A stretch of DNA of 64,000 nucleotides from Bacteroidota bacterium (lineage in GTDB: Bacteria > Bacteroidota > Bacteroidia > AKYH767-A > OLB10): NCBI GenBank assembly GCA_016713525.1, contig JADJOZ010000033.1, forward strand, positions 186,001-250,000, read 5' to 3'. Shown piece by piece: positions 37,656-47,732 of this stretch. The notes under the pieces were generated by a model. That model saw nothing but the letters and a program-made list of their open reading frames with translations. It did not search any database and had not been told where the DNA came from. A program made the position numbers and the translations under genes. Position 1 is the first letter of the stretch. Every line of letters starts with the position of its first letter.

Positions 37656-38576
37656 TTACAGGAAAGTCCAGGCCATTACTGCACGATCATCACTTGCCGA
37701 AAGCAACAACCCATCTGGAAGAAAGAACAATTTATTCACGGAGTTAACATGGCCTTCATCTGAAATTTTATCGATTCGTTTTATTATTTCGAAAGATGCA
37801 GCATCCCAGATCTTAATGGTTTTATCACGACTGCCGGTGGCAAATATATTTTGTGTCGGATGAAAGACAATAGAATAAATAGCATAATTATGCGCCGGAA
37901 TTTTTTGTGTCATTTTATAATTATCTGTCACATCATAAACTTGCAAATGTGCATCGCGTGATCCGCTGAATAATTGGTTTCCATCGCGACTAAATGCAAG
38001 CGCATTAACGGAAAATCCGGGTTGATGAGCTTGCCATAAATGAATAAGTTTTAAATCAGGTAATGAAAAAATTGCGATACTTCCGTCAGCAACACCAATT
38101 GCCACCATTTTCTCCTGTGGGTGAATAGCTGCTACACGAAGTTTGCCATCTCCAATCTGTATAATTCGTTTTAGTGATAAATCATTTTCATTGATCACGC
38201 CCAGAGTCCCATCCCCACCAAGGGAAAAAATTAAATTGCTTTTAGGTGCTTGAGCCAAATCAAAAATCGGAGACTTGTGATATTGCAGTAAACGTTCTTC
38301 TTTACGCGAATTCAAATTGACCACATGTATACCACCTGCTGCTTGTCCAGCTAACAACAATTCTTGTTGAGGTAATTTCAACAACGAATAAATAATTTCA
38401 GTAGTGCGGGCGACAACACTTCCATTTTCGGGATTAGCTGTATCCCACTCAGCAATACAACGATCACCGCCGGCAGAAAGGAAATTCGAGGAATTTAAAG
38501 CAGGTGATAACGCATAAACCGAACCGGTATGTCCGGTGAAGTCCGCTTTTTTGCTGATCTTCATGGTATCATTCAT
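37656..38576 (-). CDS. WD40 beta-propeller protein
   Basis: 306 aa, seven WD40-type blades (for example FTGHTGSVYALSPALNSSNFLSAGGDRCIAEWD and FATGSRDKTIKIWD). There is no signal peptide, so cytoplasmic. Such proteins usually act as scaffolds, and no partner is evident. It lies 27 bases upstream of ruvB and may be co-transcribed; a TATTTTTG box just upstream of the start (about 38585-38592) resembles the phylum's -7 element. The start at 38576 or the internal ATG four codons later are both possible. Confidence 0.85.
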   Translation of the reverse strand: MNDTMKISKKADFTGHTGSVYALSPALNSSNFLSAGGDRCIAEWDTANPENGSVVARTTEIIYSLLKLPQQELLLAGQAAGGIHVVNLNSRKEERLLQYHKSPIFDLAQAPKSNLIFSLGGDGTLGVINENDLSLKRIIQIGDGKLRVAAIHPQEKMVAIGVADGSIAIFSLPDLKLIHLWQAHQPGFSVNALAFSRDGNQLFSGSRDAHLQVYDVTDNYKMTQKIPAHNYAIYSIVFHPTQNIFATGSRDKTIKIWDAASFEIIKRIDKISDEGHVNSVNKLFFLPDGLLLSASDDRAVMAWTFL

Positions 38577-38720
38577 GCCTCAAAAATACCGAATGTTGGC
38601 AGGTTTCTGTCGAATGGGCAGAAAATTGTGCGATGAAATGCGACTTTTACTGCCATTTGGTGTTAGAATGTTTGCATCCAAACCTCATGGAATGGTTTTA
38701 GTGCAGCTGAAATATCAAAT

Positions 38721-39491
38721 TTGAAAGATGGATCAGGAAGTCAAGAGAATGATAAAGAGCTTTTGCCGGGATTGGCATTAGTAGCTGCTTTTTGGCTGGT
38801 GAAATGGCTCGAGATCCAATCGGGGTATTTACTTACAGAATATGGGGTGCTTCCACGAACCTTAAGCGGACTTAAAGGTGTGATTACCAGTCCGTTTATA
38901 CATGGTGATATGAAGCACCTGATTTCTAATTCACTGCCTTTACTCGTATTGTTATCGGGTTTATTTTATTTCTATAAAGCAATGGCTTATAGGGTGTTTG
39001 CCGGTATTTTTCTCCTTGGCGGGATATGGTTGTGGATCGGTGGCCGGGAATCATATCATATTGGAGCCAGCGGACTCGTATATGGATTAACTACTTTCCT
39101 GTTTTTAAGTGGTGTGGTTCGAAGGGAAGCAAGGTTGATGGCACTTTCACTTTTGGTGGTATTCCTATATGGAGGGATGGTATGGGGAGTGTTCCCGCTA
39201 TTTAAAGGAATCTCATGGGAAGCACATTTATTTGGTGCTTTTGCAGGAATTTTATTCGCTATTGTTTATCGTAAAGAAGGGCCGCAACGAAAAATATATG
39301 AATGGGAAAAAGAAGGAAATGATGATGATGTTGATGATGGGCCGGATGCCTATTGGAAAATTCCCACTACACAGGTAACTTTACCTCCTGCACCCGAACC
39401 GGAAGAGGTTAAGCCGGAGCCGCCTCCTGTTACCATTCGTTACATTTATACCACACCGGAAAAACCAAATTCAACTGATGAAAAAAATTGA
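38721..39491 (+). CDS. rhomboid-family intramembrane serine protease
   Basis: 256 aa, starting at a TTG at 38721. Six helices with HLISN (N70 in the oxyanion region), GASG (Ser117) and a later His169 in WEAHLFGAFAGILF, the Ser-His dyad of rhomboids. The C-terminal 65 residues are acidic, then proline-rich, and cytoplasmic. Rhomboids cut membrane proteins within the bilayer. The downstream mce gene overlaps its end by 14 bases. Confidence 0.88.
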   Translation: MKDGSGSQENDKELLPGLALVAAFWLVKWLEIQSGYLLTEYGVLPRTLSGLKGVITSPFIHGDMKHLISNSLPLLVLLSGLFYFYKAMAYRVFAGIFLLGGIWLWIGGRESYHIGASGLVYGLTTFLFLSGVVRREARLMALSLLVVFLYGGMVWGVFPLFKGISWEAHLFGAFAGILFAIVYRKEGPQRKIYEWEKEGNDDDVDDGPDAYWKIPTTQVTLPPAPEPEEVKPEPPPVTIRYIYTTPEKPNSTDEKN

Positions 39492-39879
39492 GCATATAGG
39501 CATAGCCGTTAGAAATCTGGAAGTTTCAAATAAACTGTTCACTAAAATTTTTAATAAAGAACCATACAAGATGGAGGTAGTAGAATCGGAAGGCGTTTCA
39601 ACTTCTTTTTTCATGACAGGAGAAAATAAAATCGAACTGCTTGAAGCTACTAATCCCGATAGTCCAATTGCAAAATTTATTGAAAAAAAAGGCGAAGGAA
39701 TTCATCATATTGCTTTTGATGTGGAAGACATTATTGCTGAAATGAAACGGTTGGAAGCAGAAGGATTTGTTTTACTGAATAAAGAACCGAAGCCGGGTGC
39801 CGATAATAAACTGGTTTGCTTTTTACATCCTAAAGGAACGAATGGAGTTTTGATAGAGCTTTGTCAGGAGGTTAGGTAG
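39478..39879 (+). CDS. mce: methylmalonyl-CoA epimerase
   Basis: 133 aa, VOC fold. Metal ligands fit HIGIAVRN (H6), GIHHIAFDVED and IELCQ at the end. It epimerises (2R)- to (2S)-methylmalonyl-CoA, linking propionate to succinyl-CoA metabolism. The start overlaps the rhomboid gene. The stop codon TAG at 39877-39879 forms the first unit of the adjacent 12-base tandem array. Confidence 0.93.
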   Translation: MKKIEHIGIAVRNLEVSNKLFTKIFNKEPYKMEVVESEGVSTSFFMTGENKIELLEATNPDSPIAKFIEKKGEGIHHIAFDVEDIIAEMKRLEAEGFVLLNKEPKPGADNKLVCFLHPKGTNGVLIELCQEVR

Positions 39880-40101
39880 TTAATTAGGTGGTTAATTAAG
39901 TGGTTAATTAGGTAGTTAATTAGGTAGTTAATTAGGTGGTTAATTAGGTGGTTAATTAGGTAGTTAATTAGGTGGTTAATTAGGTGGTTAATTAGGTAGT
40001 TAATTAGGTGGTTAATTAGGTAGTTAATTAGGTAGTTAATTAGGTGGTTAATTAGGTAGTTAATTAGGTGGTTAATTAGGTAGTTAATTAAGTAGTTAAT
40101 T
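39877..40101. repeat. 18-copy 12-bp tandem array at the mce stop codon
   Basis: Unit ttaattaggtRg, with R being g or a in an irregular order; units 2 and 18 read ttaattaagt. Every unit carries TTAATTA. The array starts immediately after the mce stop codon and ends in ttaatttttt at 40096-40107. Confidence 0.95.
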
Positions 40102-40107
40102 TTTTTA

Positions 40108-40205
40108 ATCGCCTCCGGCTCTTTGCTAGTTTTCGCCTTCGGCTCTTGGATTATTTATTATGTCGCCTTCGGCTCTTTTTGCGTTTTCGCCTTCGGCTCC
40201 TGTAA
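40108..40205. repeat. four-copy cgccttcggctct cluster after the 12-bp array
   Basis: Near-identical 13-base words (cgcctccggctct, then cgccttcggctct with small changes) occur at about 40111, 40145, 40165 and 40187, separated by T-rich stretches. The remaining bases up to 40363 hold a pair of similar words (cttttaggggatctaaa and ctttttaggggattttat) but no gene. Confidence 0.8.
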
Positions 40206-40363
40206 TATTTATTTTCATGATTTATGACCCTTTTAGGGGATCTAAAATGAGAAAGATCGACCTTGATTGATCAAAATACACTTTTTAGGGGATTTTATAT
40301 GATTCTAAAATATTGGAGTTTTGTAGCATTCGAAATTCTGCTCACAATAAAATATGTTCAGTC

Positions 40364-41698
40364 ATGTATAAAGTTAAATTCATTTCCACATTAATTTTGC
40401 TGCTAATGTGGCAACTTGGGATCAGTCAAAAAACACCTGCAGTAAATGCAGTACCTATGGCCGACTCATTAGTTTTTTCCAGTGCAGCAGCAGTATCTAA
40501 TACTACAATTACTTATAATTGGTCTGCAAAAAAATATTACTCAATTCGTGCAGGCAATATTAACTTTCCTCTGGAAACCTGGAATGAAACGGGAGGGTTA
40601 TCAGTTTACCAGGATACTGCAGGGTTAGATTCACGTGGTATTTGGTGGAACCCTAATTTAAATCAACTGGAAAGAAATTGTTTCAATTCAATTGGTTGGA
40701 GTACGATTCAGTTAAATGGTTCAAACAACGCAACAAAAAATTTTACCATGCTTTTCACAGGATTGAATCAACCAAATGGTCAATCTTGTGGTGCCTATGA
40801 TTTTAAGACAAATACGGTTTTATTTTGCTTCGGAGGACCAATGTATGTTTATGACAGAAATACGGCTTTATTGAGCGGTATTATTCCATTAACCGGTATT
40901 TCTTTTACAACGGTTAATCAGGTTGCAATTATGTATACCGGACAAATTGGCTATGAAATTGCGTTGCTCGATTATACCGCTAAACGTATCTATTTGTTTG
41001 ATAGAGTAACCGGAGCATTGACCGGAGTAACACAATTACCCGCAAGCGCTATTACAACGGCATCCTATAGAGTAGGATATACCAATCAAAGGTTGTGGTT
41101 GTTCAATGCTTCGGTAAGAACCTGGAATAGTTACTACATTTGGAATGAGCCGCTACCCGTAGAGCTGGTCCATTTTACTGCAAAAACTTCTGAAAGCAAA
41201 TTAGTGAAATGCGAATGGACAACCGCTTCGGAAGTTAACAATGATTTTTTTGAAGTTCAACGAAGTGCAGATGGACAAAATTTTGAAACAATTGGTCTTG
41301 TAGATGGAACCGGGAGCACTTCTTCCTACTCCAATTACAATTTCATTGATGCAATGCCATTACAGGGACTTAATTATTACCGGCTTCGCCAAAATGATTT
41401 TGATGGAAACTTTGAATATAGCGAAATTGTAAAAGTTGAAGTAGCTTCTGAAATATACAGTGTGTTTCCGAACCCGGTCAAAGAGAAATATTATCTGAAA
41501 TTGGATGAAGCAGACAAATCTGGTATGCAAATTATTCAACTGCATAATGCTTTAGGTGAAATTGTATTAAGTAGAAGAGTTGGAGAGAATGAGAAAAGTG
41601 TTGAGTTGGATCGAGGAAGTTTCCCTGCGGGGAGTTATTTCCTGTCGGTGCTACAGGATGGAGTAAAACGATATTGTGTCAGGATAAGTTTTGAATAA
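40364..41698 (+). CDS. T9SS-sorted secreted protein
   Basis: 444 aa from the ATG at 40364, which opens a signal peptide (MYKVKFISTLILLLMWQLGISQ); the longer frame from 40313 is less likely. Beta-rich body (for example RNTALLSGIIPLTGISF) with a fibronectin-like segment LVHFTAKTSESKLVKCEWTTASEVNNDFFEVQRS typical of Bacteroidota surface proteins, and a T9SS sorting domain (YSVFPNPVKEKYYLKL ending in YCVRISFE). No enzyme motif is visible. Confidence 0.82.
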   Translation: MYKVKFISTLILLLMWQLGISQKTPAVNAVPMADSLVFSSAAAVSNTTITYNWSAKKYYSIRAGNINFPLETWNETGGLSVYQDTAGLDSRGIWWNPNLNQLERNCFNSIGWSTIQLNGSNNATKNFTMLFTGLNQPNGQSCGAYDFKTNTVLFCFGGPMYVYDRNTALLSGIIPLTGISFTTVNQVAIMYTGQIGYEIALLDYTAKRIYLFDRVTGALTGVTQLPASAITTASYRVGYTNQRLWLFNASVRTWNSYYIWNEPLPVELVHFTAKTSESKLVKCEWTTASEVNNDFFEVQRSADGQNFETIGLVDGTGSTSSYSNYNFIDAMPLQGLNYYRLRQNDFDGNFEYSEIVKVEVASEIYSVFPNPVKEKYYLKLDEADKSGMQIIQLHNALGEIVLSRRVGENEKSVELDRGSFPAGSYFLSVLQDGVKRYCVRISFE

Positions 41699-41802
41699 TA
41701 GGATGGGTTGCTGGATATTTAATTTAGTTACCAGAAAGAGTCTTAAATTAACAATTGTGCGGCTAGTTATAATTTTAAATACCCATATTGCTGCATTTCT
41801 AC

Positions 41803-44535
41803 TTAATATTCTTTCACAAATTTAAGTGTAAACTGTTCTTTGTCGGTGATGATTTTGACAACGTAAATTCCGGTTGCGAATCGGCTGCAGTTTATTTGTT
41901 TGGAAAGTGTAGCGTTGTATACATTTTCAATCTCATTTGCAAGAACCCGTCCGGTTTGATCTGTGATGAAAATCGTTGTTGATGTGGCTGTTAAATTATT
42001 TGCATGGATTTCGATAAATTGGGTTCCGTGATTATAATTAATGTAAACGTCATCAAATTGGTATCGCTCTTGTGGCTCGAACGGAGGTATGCATGGAATT
42101 TTAACCTTAACTGGATGTGATGTAAGCAGTGAGGGACAAAAAGGATCTGAAACGCTGACGGAATAATTCCCTTTTTTAGTTACTACAAGACTTTGACTGA
42201 TTGCTCCGGCAATAATATTTCCGTTTCTATTCCATTGGTAAGTTGTTCCTGAAATTCCTCCAGCTGTTAAAGTTACGCTGTCACCTTGGCAAAAAGAAAG
42301 TGGTCCAGAAGCGGTTATGCCAGGAGCTATACAACCAACCTCGACAAAAGAATGGCCAGGTGACCAACCTGTGATAGCCATTTCTAAGTCTATTTTTTTA
42401 ATACAAGTATCACTAAGTAAATCATATTCAAAAATAGTTCCCCGACTATTGGCAGCGCCTTTTGAAGTCATCCCATATAATTTATTATTAGAAGCATGGC
42501 AAAGAGTACCGGTTGGATTTTTCCCATGTAATGCATCTACAAAATTAAATTTATTGGTAACAATATTATTTGCAATATCATATTGAATAATTGTTCCGCA
42601 ACTATTGGCGCCTCCGCCATAGGTTAATCCAAATAAATAACCTGGAGAAGTTTCAATAAAGGCCCCCTTTGGATAAATTCCGAGTGTTGAATTCAAATCA
42701 ATTTTTTTTATAAATGTACCCGTAGAAATATCATATTGAAAAATTACACCAGCATCAATTGCCCCTCCTTTTGTTGTCATGCCATATAATTTACCGTCCG
42801 ATGCTTCGAAAAGTGGACCTTCTGGCAAATTTCCTGTGGTGTCGATCAGGTCGATTTTTTTAGAAAAAATATTACTTACATAATCGTATTGAAATAGCAC
42901 ACCATAATTAGCATTTCCTCCCAGAGAAGTCATCCCATATAGTTTACCATCTGATGCTTCAATGAGCGAACCTCTTGGATTAATTCCATTAATAAATGAA
43001 AAATCAAATTTTTTAGTATAAATATTTGAAGTGATATCATATTCAAAAATAACGCCATCATCATTAACTCCTCCTGAATAAGTCATTCCATACAATTTTC
43101 CATTGGAGGCTTGTATTAAGGATGAAAATCCATTTCCTGTTGAATCCTGAAAATCGAACTTTTTTGTATGAACATTACTATTGTAATCATACTCAAATAG
43201 AACGCCCGAATCATATAATCCACCAGAGTACGTCATTCCATAGTATTTACCATTGGAGGCAAGTAAAAGTTTTCCACGGCAATCAGACCCATTTGATGCA
43301 TTCAAATCAATTAGTTTCTTAAAAATATTTGAATTTACATTATATTCAAATATTGTTCCGTAGGAGATACCCCCTTGAGTTGTAGCGCCGTATAATTTGC
43401 CATTATTTCCGATAATTAGAGCACAATCTGGATTTTTACCATCTGTGACGGAAAAGTCGAATTTTTTTTGAAATATATTGGTTAAGTAGTCGTATTCATA
43501 TATCACCCCTACATTATATATTCCACCTTCATAGGTCACGCCATAATATTTTCCATTTTGAGCTTTCAATAAAGAATTTCTTGGTAATTTACCATTTGGA
43601 GAAGAAAAGTCTATTTTTTTTATACAGGTAAAAGTACTATAGTCATATTCAAACAGTACTCCACAGTCATTGTTTCCTCCAAGGGAGGTTACACCTAACA
43701 ATTTAGAACCACCTGCATTTACAAAAGCACTCAAAGGATTTTTTCCATTAGATCCATTGAAATCTAATCTTTTATAACAAGTATCCAAAATCAAATCATA
43801 TTCATAAATAACACCATAATTTTTTGCGCCACCATTCATTGTTGTTCCTATTAAACTTCCTGTAGGGGTTTCAAAAAGTCCTCCAACTGGTTTATCCCCA
43901 AAAGTTTGACTAAAATCGAATTTGTTAGTGAATGTATTAGTATTTATATCATATTCGAATAATGTTCCTCTATTAAAAGAGCCACCATTTGAAGCTACTC
44001 CATATATTTTCCCATTTGATGCTTGAATAAGGTTAGATTGAGGATAAGATCCGCTGATTAATGGGTTAAATGAAAACTTATTCGTATAAGTATTGGTTTG
44101 AATGTCAAACTCGAAAATAACACCACCATTGGAGGGGCCTCCAACAACAGTTGTTCCATATAGTTTCCCGTTGGAAGCTAAAAGAAGGGTGCCATTAGGT
44201 TGACTCCCTTCAGAATAAATAAAATTATATAACACTTTGTAAGTATTCGAAATGAGATCATAGCGAAAAATAATGCCTGTTCCATAAGTCCCCGAACTGA
44301 AAGTGCATCCGTAATAAAAGTTCCCAACTTTTGTTAAACCTCTTACTCCTAAACCAGGATTCCCTGGAAGGTTGTAAACACTTGCAAGACTCGTGTCCCC
44401 TCCACTATATTTAAATATGGTCCCAAACTGGCTTCCGCCACGTCCGCAATTTCCTAACAACTGCGGCTGCGCATAAATGTGACAAGAAAGAAATGTGAAA
44501 ATGGCGAGAAAATAGTTAATGATTTTTCTGTTCAT
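41803..44535 (-). CDS. GloVer-repeat T9SS surface protein, copy 1
   Basis: 910 aa from the ATG at 44535 (signal peptide MNRKIINYFLAIFTFLSCHIYAQ). About thirteen repeats of roughly 50 residues follow the pattern NGKLYGxTxxGGxxxxGVIFEYD (the GloVer or choice-of-anchor tandem repeat). They are followed by an Ig-like domain (FCQGDSVTLTAGG) and a T9SS sorting domain that lacks the usual PNP but has INYNHGTQFIEI and ends LKFVKEY. The repeats likely form a propeller. Two other copies are in the window (52511-55251, broken; 63088-63981, partial). A TTTG-N19-TACATTTG promoter lies just upstream. Confidence 0.86.
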   Translation of the reverse strand: MNRKIINYFLAIFTFLSCHIYAQPQLLGNCGRGGSQFGTIFKYSGGDTSLASVYNLPGNPGLGVRGLTKVGNFYYGCTFSSGTYGTGIIFRYDLISNTYKVLYNFIYSEGSQPNGTLLLASNGKLYGTTVVGGPSNGGVIFEFDIQTNTYTNKFSFNPLISGSYPQSNLIQASNGKIYGVASNGGSFNRGTLFEYDINTNTFTNKFDFSQTFGDKPVGGLFETPTGSLIGTTMNGGAKNYGVIYEYDLILDTCYKRLDFNGSNGKNPLSAFVNAGGSKLLGVTSLGGNNDCGVLFEYDYSTFTCIKKIDFSSPNGKLPRNSLLKAQNGKYYGVTYEGGIYNVGVIYEYDYLTNIFQKKFDFSVTDGKNPDCALIIGNNGKLYGATTQGGISYGTIFEYNVNSNIFKKLIDLNASNGSDCRGKLLLASNGKYYGMTYSGGLYDSGVLFEYDYNSNVHTKKFDFQDSTGNGFSSLIQASNGKLYGMTYSGGVNDDGVIFEYDITSNIYTKKFDFSFINGINPRGSLIEASDGKLYGMTSLGGNANYGVLFQYDYVSNIFSKKIDLIDTTGNLPEGPLFEASDGKLYGMTTKGGAIDAGVIFQYDISTGTFIKKIDLNSTLGIYPKGAFIETSPGYLFGLTYGGGANSCGTIIQYDIANNIVTNKFNFVDALHGKNPTGTLCHASNNKLYGMTSKGAANSRGTIFEYDLLSDTCIKKIDLEMAITGWSPGHSFVEVGCIAPGITASGPLSFCQGDSVTLTAGGISGTTYQWNRNGNIIAGAISQSLVVTKKGNYSVSVSDPFCPSLLTSHPVKVKIPCIPPFEPQERYQFDDVYINYNHGTQFIEIHANNLTATSTTIFITDQTGRVLANEIENVYNATLSKQINCSRFATGIYVVKIITDKEQFTLKFVKEY

Positions 44536-44553
44536 ATGTTGAAATGGCTTTAT

Positions 44554-44584
44554 CAAATGTACTAAAAATCTGTAATTAAACAAA
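44554..44584 (-). promoter_or_regulatory. Bacteroidota-type promoter for GloVer copy 1
   Basis: On the minus strand, TTTG (44584-44581), N19, then TACATTTG (44561-44554). The -7 box is identical to that upstream of LOX copy 1. It lies 19 bases before the chosen start codon. Confidence 0.65.
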
Positions 44585-44811
44585 TTTGTGTCTTGTATGG
44601 TGAATCATTTCGATTATTAGATCTTCATATAAATTATAGCTGAGATATAAGCATTTGTTGTAGAGAGATAAAAATGCTGGGTGAGGGTTGGATAAAAATA
44701 GGCTAAAAACTTGAATAACAAATATATATAAGTATTAAATTATCAAGGAAAATACATGAATTCAACTTTATGAAATAGTTCTTGGTTGGCTAAGTATATT
44801 TTGTTCGATTT

Positions 44812-45432
44812 TCAAATATTGATAACTTTTGAAAACACTTCTTCAACTTTTTCCTGATCCTTAAGATGCCATGCAGTTAAACCATATTTTTTAGCACCTT
44901 CAATATGCTGAGGTGAATCATCGATGAAAACCGTTTCTGCTAAATCTAGATTATTTTCTTTAACAACCAGATCAAATATTTCCGCGTTTGGTTTACGTAA
45001 GCCTACGTTGCACGACAAATAAATTTTATCGAAGCAACTTTCGAAAGTTCCTACTCCATGCGTATCGGAAATAATTTTAGAGAATGCTTTCACATGAATT
45101 CGGTTGGTATTGCTGAGTAAAAAAATACGATACTTCGGACGTAAGCTCTTTAGCCATTTCATTCTTGAAACTGGAATATTAATTAGCATGGCATTCCATG
45201 CATCATCAATTTGTTCATCACTTATTTTATGAGTGATGTGCTTACGGATTTCTGAGCGGAATTGGTCGTTCGTTAAATGACCGGTTTCAAAATCATCAAA
45301 AAAATGATCTTGTTTCTTTTTTGAATAAATTTCATCAAAATTGGTAACCCCGATTTTTTTGAATGCCTCTGCAGTAAAATTGTAATTAATATCGATTATT
45401 ACGGCTCCGAGGTCGAAGATGATGTTTTTCAT
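44812..45432 (-). CDS. HAD-like phosphatase (YihX-like)
   Basis: 206 aa from the ATG at 45432. The HAD motifs are present: FDLGAVIIDINYN (motif I), LLSNTNRIH (motif II), GLRKPNAEIF (motif III) and FIDDSPQHIEGA (motif IV). It resembles E. coli YihX, a sugar-phosphate (glucose-1-phosphate) phosphatase, so it likely dephosphorylates a small phosphorylated metabolite. A 32-base tandem array begins about eight bases upstream of the start codon, so the leader is almost wholly repeat. Confidence 0.88.
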   Translation of the reverse strand: MKNIIFDLGAVIIDINYNFTAEAFKKIGVTNFDEIYSKKKQDHFFDDFETGHLTNDQFRSEIRKHITHKISDEQIDDAWNAMLINIPVSRMKWLKSLRPKYRIFLLSNTNRIHVKAFSKIISDTHGVGTFESCFDKIYLSCNVGLRKPNAEIFDLVVKENNLDLAETVFIDDSPQHIEGAKKYGLTAWHLKDQEKVEEVFSKVINI

Positions 45433-45439
45433 GGAAGAA

Positions 45440-45658
45440 GTGACAAGTGGCAAGTGACAAGTGGCAAGCGTAGCCCTGAGCTAAGCCGATGGGTGGCAAG
45501 CGTAGCCCTGAGCTAGCCGATGGGTGGCAAGCGTAGCCCTGAGCTAAGCCGATGGGTGACAAGCGTAGCCCTGAGCTAAGCCGATGGGTGACAAGCGTAG
45601 CCCTGAGCTAAGCCGATGGGTGGCAAGCGTAGCCCTGAGCTAAGCCGATGGGTGACAA
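45440..45658. repeat. six-copy 32-bp tandem array in the HAD leader
   Basis: Unit gcgtagccctgagctaagcc plus gatggGTGGCAA, repeated six times (one copy short by a base), preceded and ended by gtgacaagtggcaagt words. On the other strand it matches the CTTCGACTACGCTCAGG-box and CACTTGYC family at 26640-27465; 28 of 35 positions align to that box region by eye. 45659-45805 has no other clear feature. Confidence 0.92.
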
Positions 45659-45805
45659 GTTAATTGGGTTCAAATGTACAAAGGATTGACCTATCAGGAA
45701 AGTACATTGACCATACATATTGTGGCGTTTGTCATATTTATATCAAAGAATTCATGATTTAGTTTAATTTAATCTGGTGGTTACCAATTACTTTAACTGA
45801 AAGAT

Positions 45806-47479
45806 ATGATACGTAAGGAGCTTTATTTTCTGATATTACCATTTTTGGTTCACTCATTTTCTATTGATGCACAGTCAATAATTATGAATCCTGACATTCA
45901 ACATGAACAGCTTATGGAAGTTCAACCTATGGCTGTTCGTATTGCGAAATGTGATGGTGATGGACATTTATATTATATTTCGTTTAACGGCGATGTTTAT
46001 CGTATCGATCAGGAGCCTGGTCTGCCGGCAACAGATGCTTTAATAGCAACAGAAGCCGACCATGGAATTAATTATTTACAGGGACTTGCAATAAGTGACA
46101 GCACCATTTACTTAAGTGGAAATTATAAGGAAGCAGGTGTCCCAGGATATGGGATTGTTGCCAGAGGCCAATTGCAAGTTAATGGAACCTGGGCATGGAG
46201 CAATTTAATGACCACACAACCATATGCAAGTTCTGCACATTTGTTTGATCATGCATTCAGCGGACTTTGTTTAAATCCTGCTAAAGATTCACTGATAGTG
46301 TGCAGTGGTTCCCGAACCGATCATGGTGAAGTTCAGGTTTCTGGGGGTATGTTTCCCGGATATCGGGAAGTCCCTTTGACTTCTGCGATTTTCCAGTTGC
46401 CGGTAACCGCTACTAATTTGATATTACAAAATGATTCAGCCTGGCTAAGTGCTTCCGGGTATGTTTTTGCAAGAGGGTTTAGAAATGCTTTTGATGTTTC
46501 ATACGATAAAAATGGAAATTTATTCGCAGTTGAAAATTCAGGTGACCGCGATGATCCTGATGAATTGAATTGGATTCAGCATGGTCACCATTATGGATTT
46601 CCCTGGGTGATGGGTGGTAATTTTACCGGACAGCAATCTCTCTCATATGATCCAACTACTGACTTGCTGATCAATCATGGTTGTTTAGCCTGGCAAAATA
46701 ATTTTTTCTATAATGATCCTGGATATCCTCAGATGCCTCCGGGGTTGGTGATTACTCAGGGACTTCGTAATTCCGGTCCCGATGTAGATATATGGCGAAG
46801 TCCTGCAACCGGTAATGTAATTGATGTAAGCAACTCCCCTGGTTATCAAATCCGAACATTCACTTCTCATAAATCGCCATTAGGGTTTAGTTTTCGATAA
46901 AACAGATGCATTGGGTGGAAATTATACCGGAGATGGATTTGTGCTTGGCTATACAATGGGATGTTCCGATTCATCAGGTTATGTTTCAGGTTACGGATTG
47001 GCTCCAGCAATGGATGTTGGTGAAGACTTACTTCAAATGAAATTTACTTTCGATCCTTTATTTAGTGATTACATAATTTCAACTACCCGTATAGCATCCG
47101 GATTTAAAAGCCCGGTTGATGCTGAACTGGTTGGGAATGTACTTTATGTTATTGAAAACGGATATCCGGGTGGTGCAAATATTCCCAAAATATGGAAGTT
47201 GACTTTTCCGAGTAATACAACCGGTATTCAAACCATCCGGAAAAATGAGAGATTAATTTATCCAGTGCCATCAAGTGGAATTGTTAATGTGCAAGGTGGA
47301 TCAACAGGTGATGTGATTATTATTTCTGACCTCACTGGAAAATTATTGCAAAATATATTGCAGATTCAAGTACAATACAAATGAATTTGAGTCATTTGAC
47401 TAATGGCTATTATCTGGTAAATATTTTTGATAACGATCAAAAGATCTATAACGGAAAAATCATTATTGCCGGCAATTAA
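45806..47479 (+). pseudogene. PQQ-type sugar dehydrogenase-like T9SS protein, two frameshifts
   Basis: Signal peptide (ending FSIDAQ) and a six-bladed glucose/sorbosone-dehydrogenase-like domain with GFRNAFDVSYDKNGNLFAVE, DDPDELNWIQHGHHYGFPWV and DNLLINHG-like strands. The open frame stops at 46900; an extra base near 46893 and a second indel near 47365 separate the later parts, which continue with KTDALGGNYTGDG and end in a T9SS sorting domain (IYPVPSSGIVNVQGG, then YYLVNIFDNDQKIYN). The net length is divisible by three, so the shifts compensate. Members bind PQQ in the periplasm or on the surface; here it is likely inactive or mis-sequenced. Confidence 0.75.
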
Positions 47480-47732
47480 TAGTATTTAAAATTTTAAGAA
47501 AGCTCCTTTTTTGTTCATATATGGGGAAAATAATTCCTGATATGAAAATATTTCCCCTGTTTAAATCATTTTATTTGAATTTATGCATAGGAAAATTCTG
47601 GCACAATAATTTATATATATCTACTGTAAAAGTTTTTTGCTTAGGAGTGATTTCAAAAATGAGGTCTGAGAAAACATCCTCAAAACTTGAACTGGGTAAT
47701 TCCGGCGAAAGGAAAGCAGATAACGGACACAC

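Noticed and set aside
45440..45658. CRISPR or integron-like array in the HAD leader
   Set aside because: The 32-base units are directly adjacent, with no spacers and no integrase nearby.
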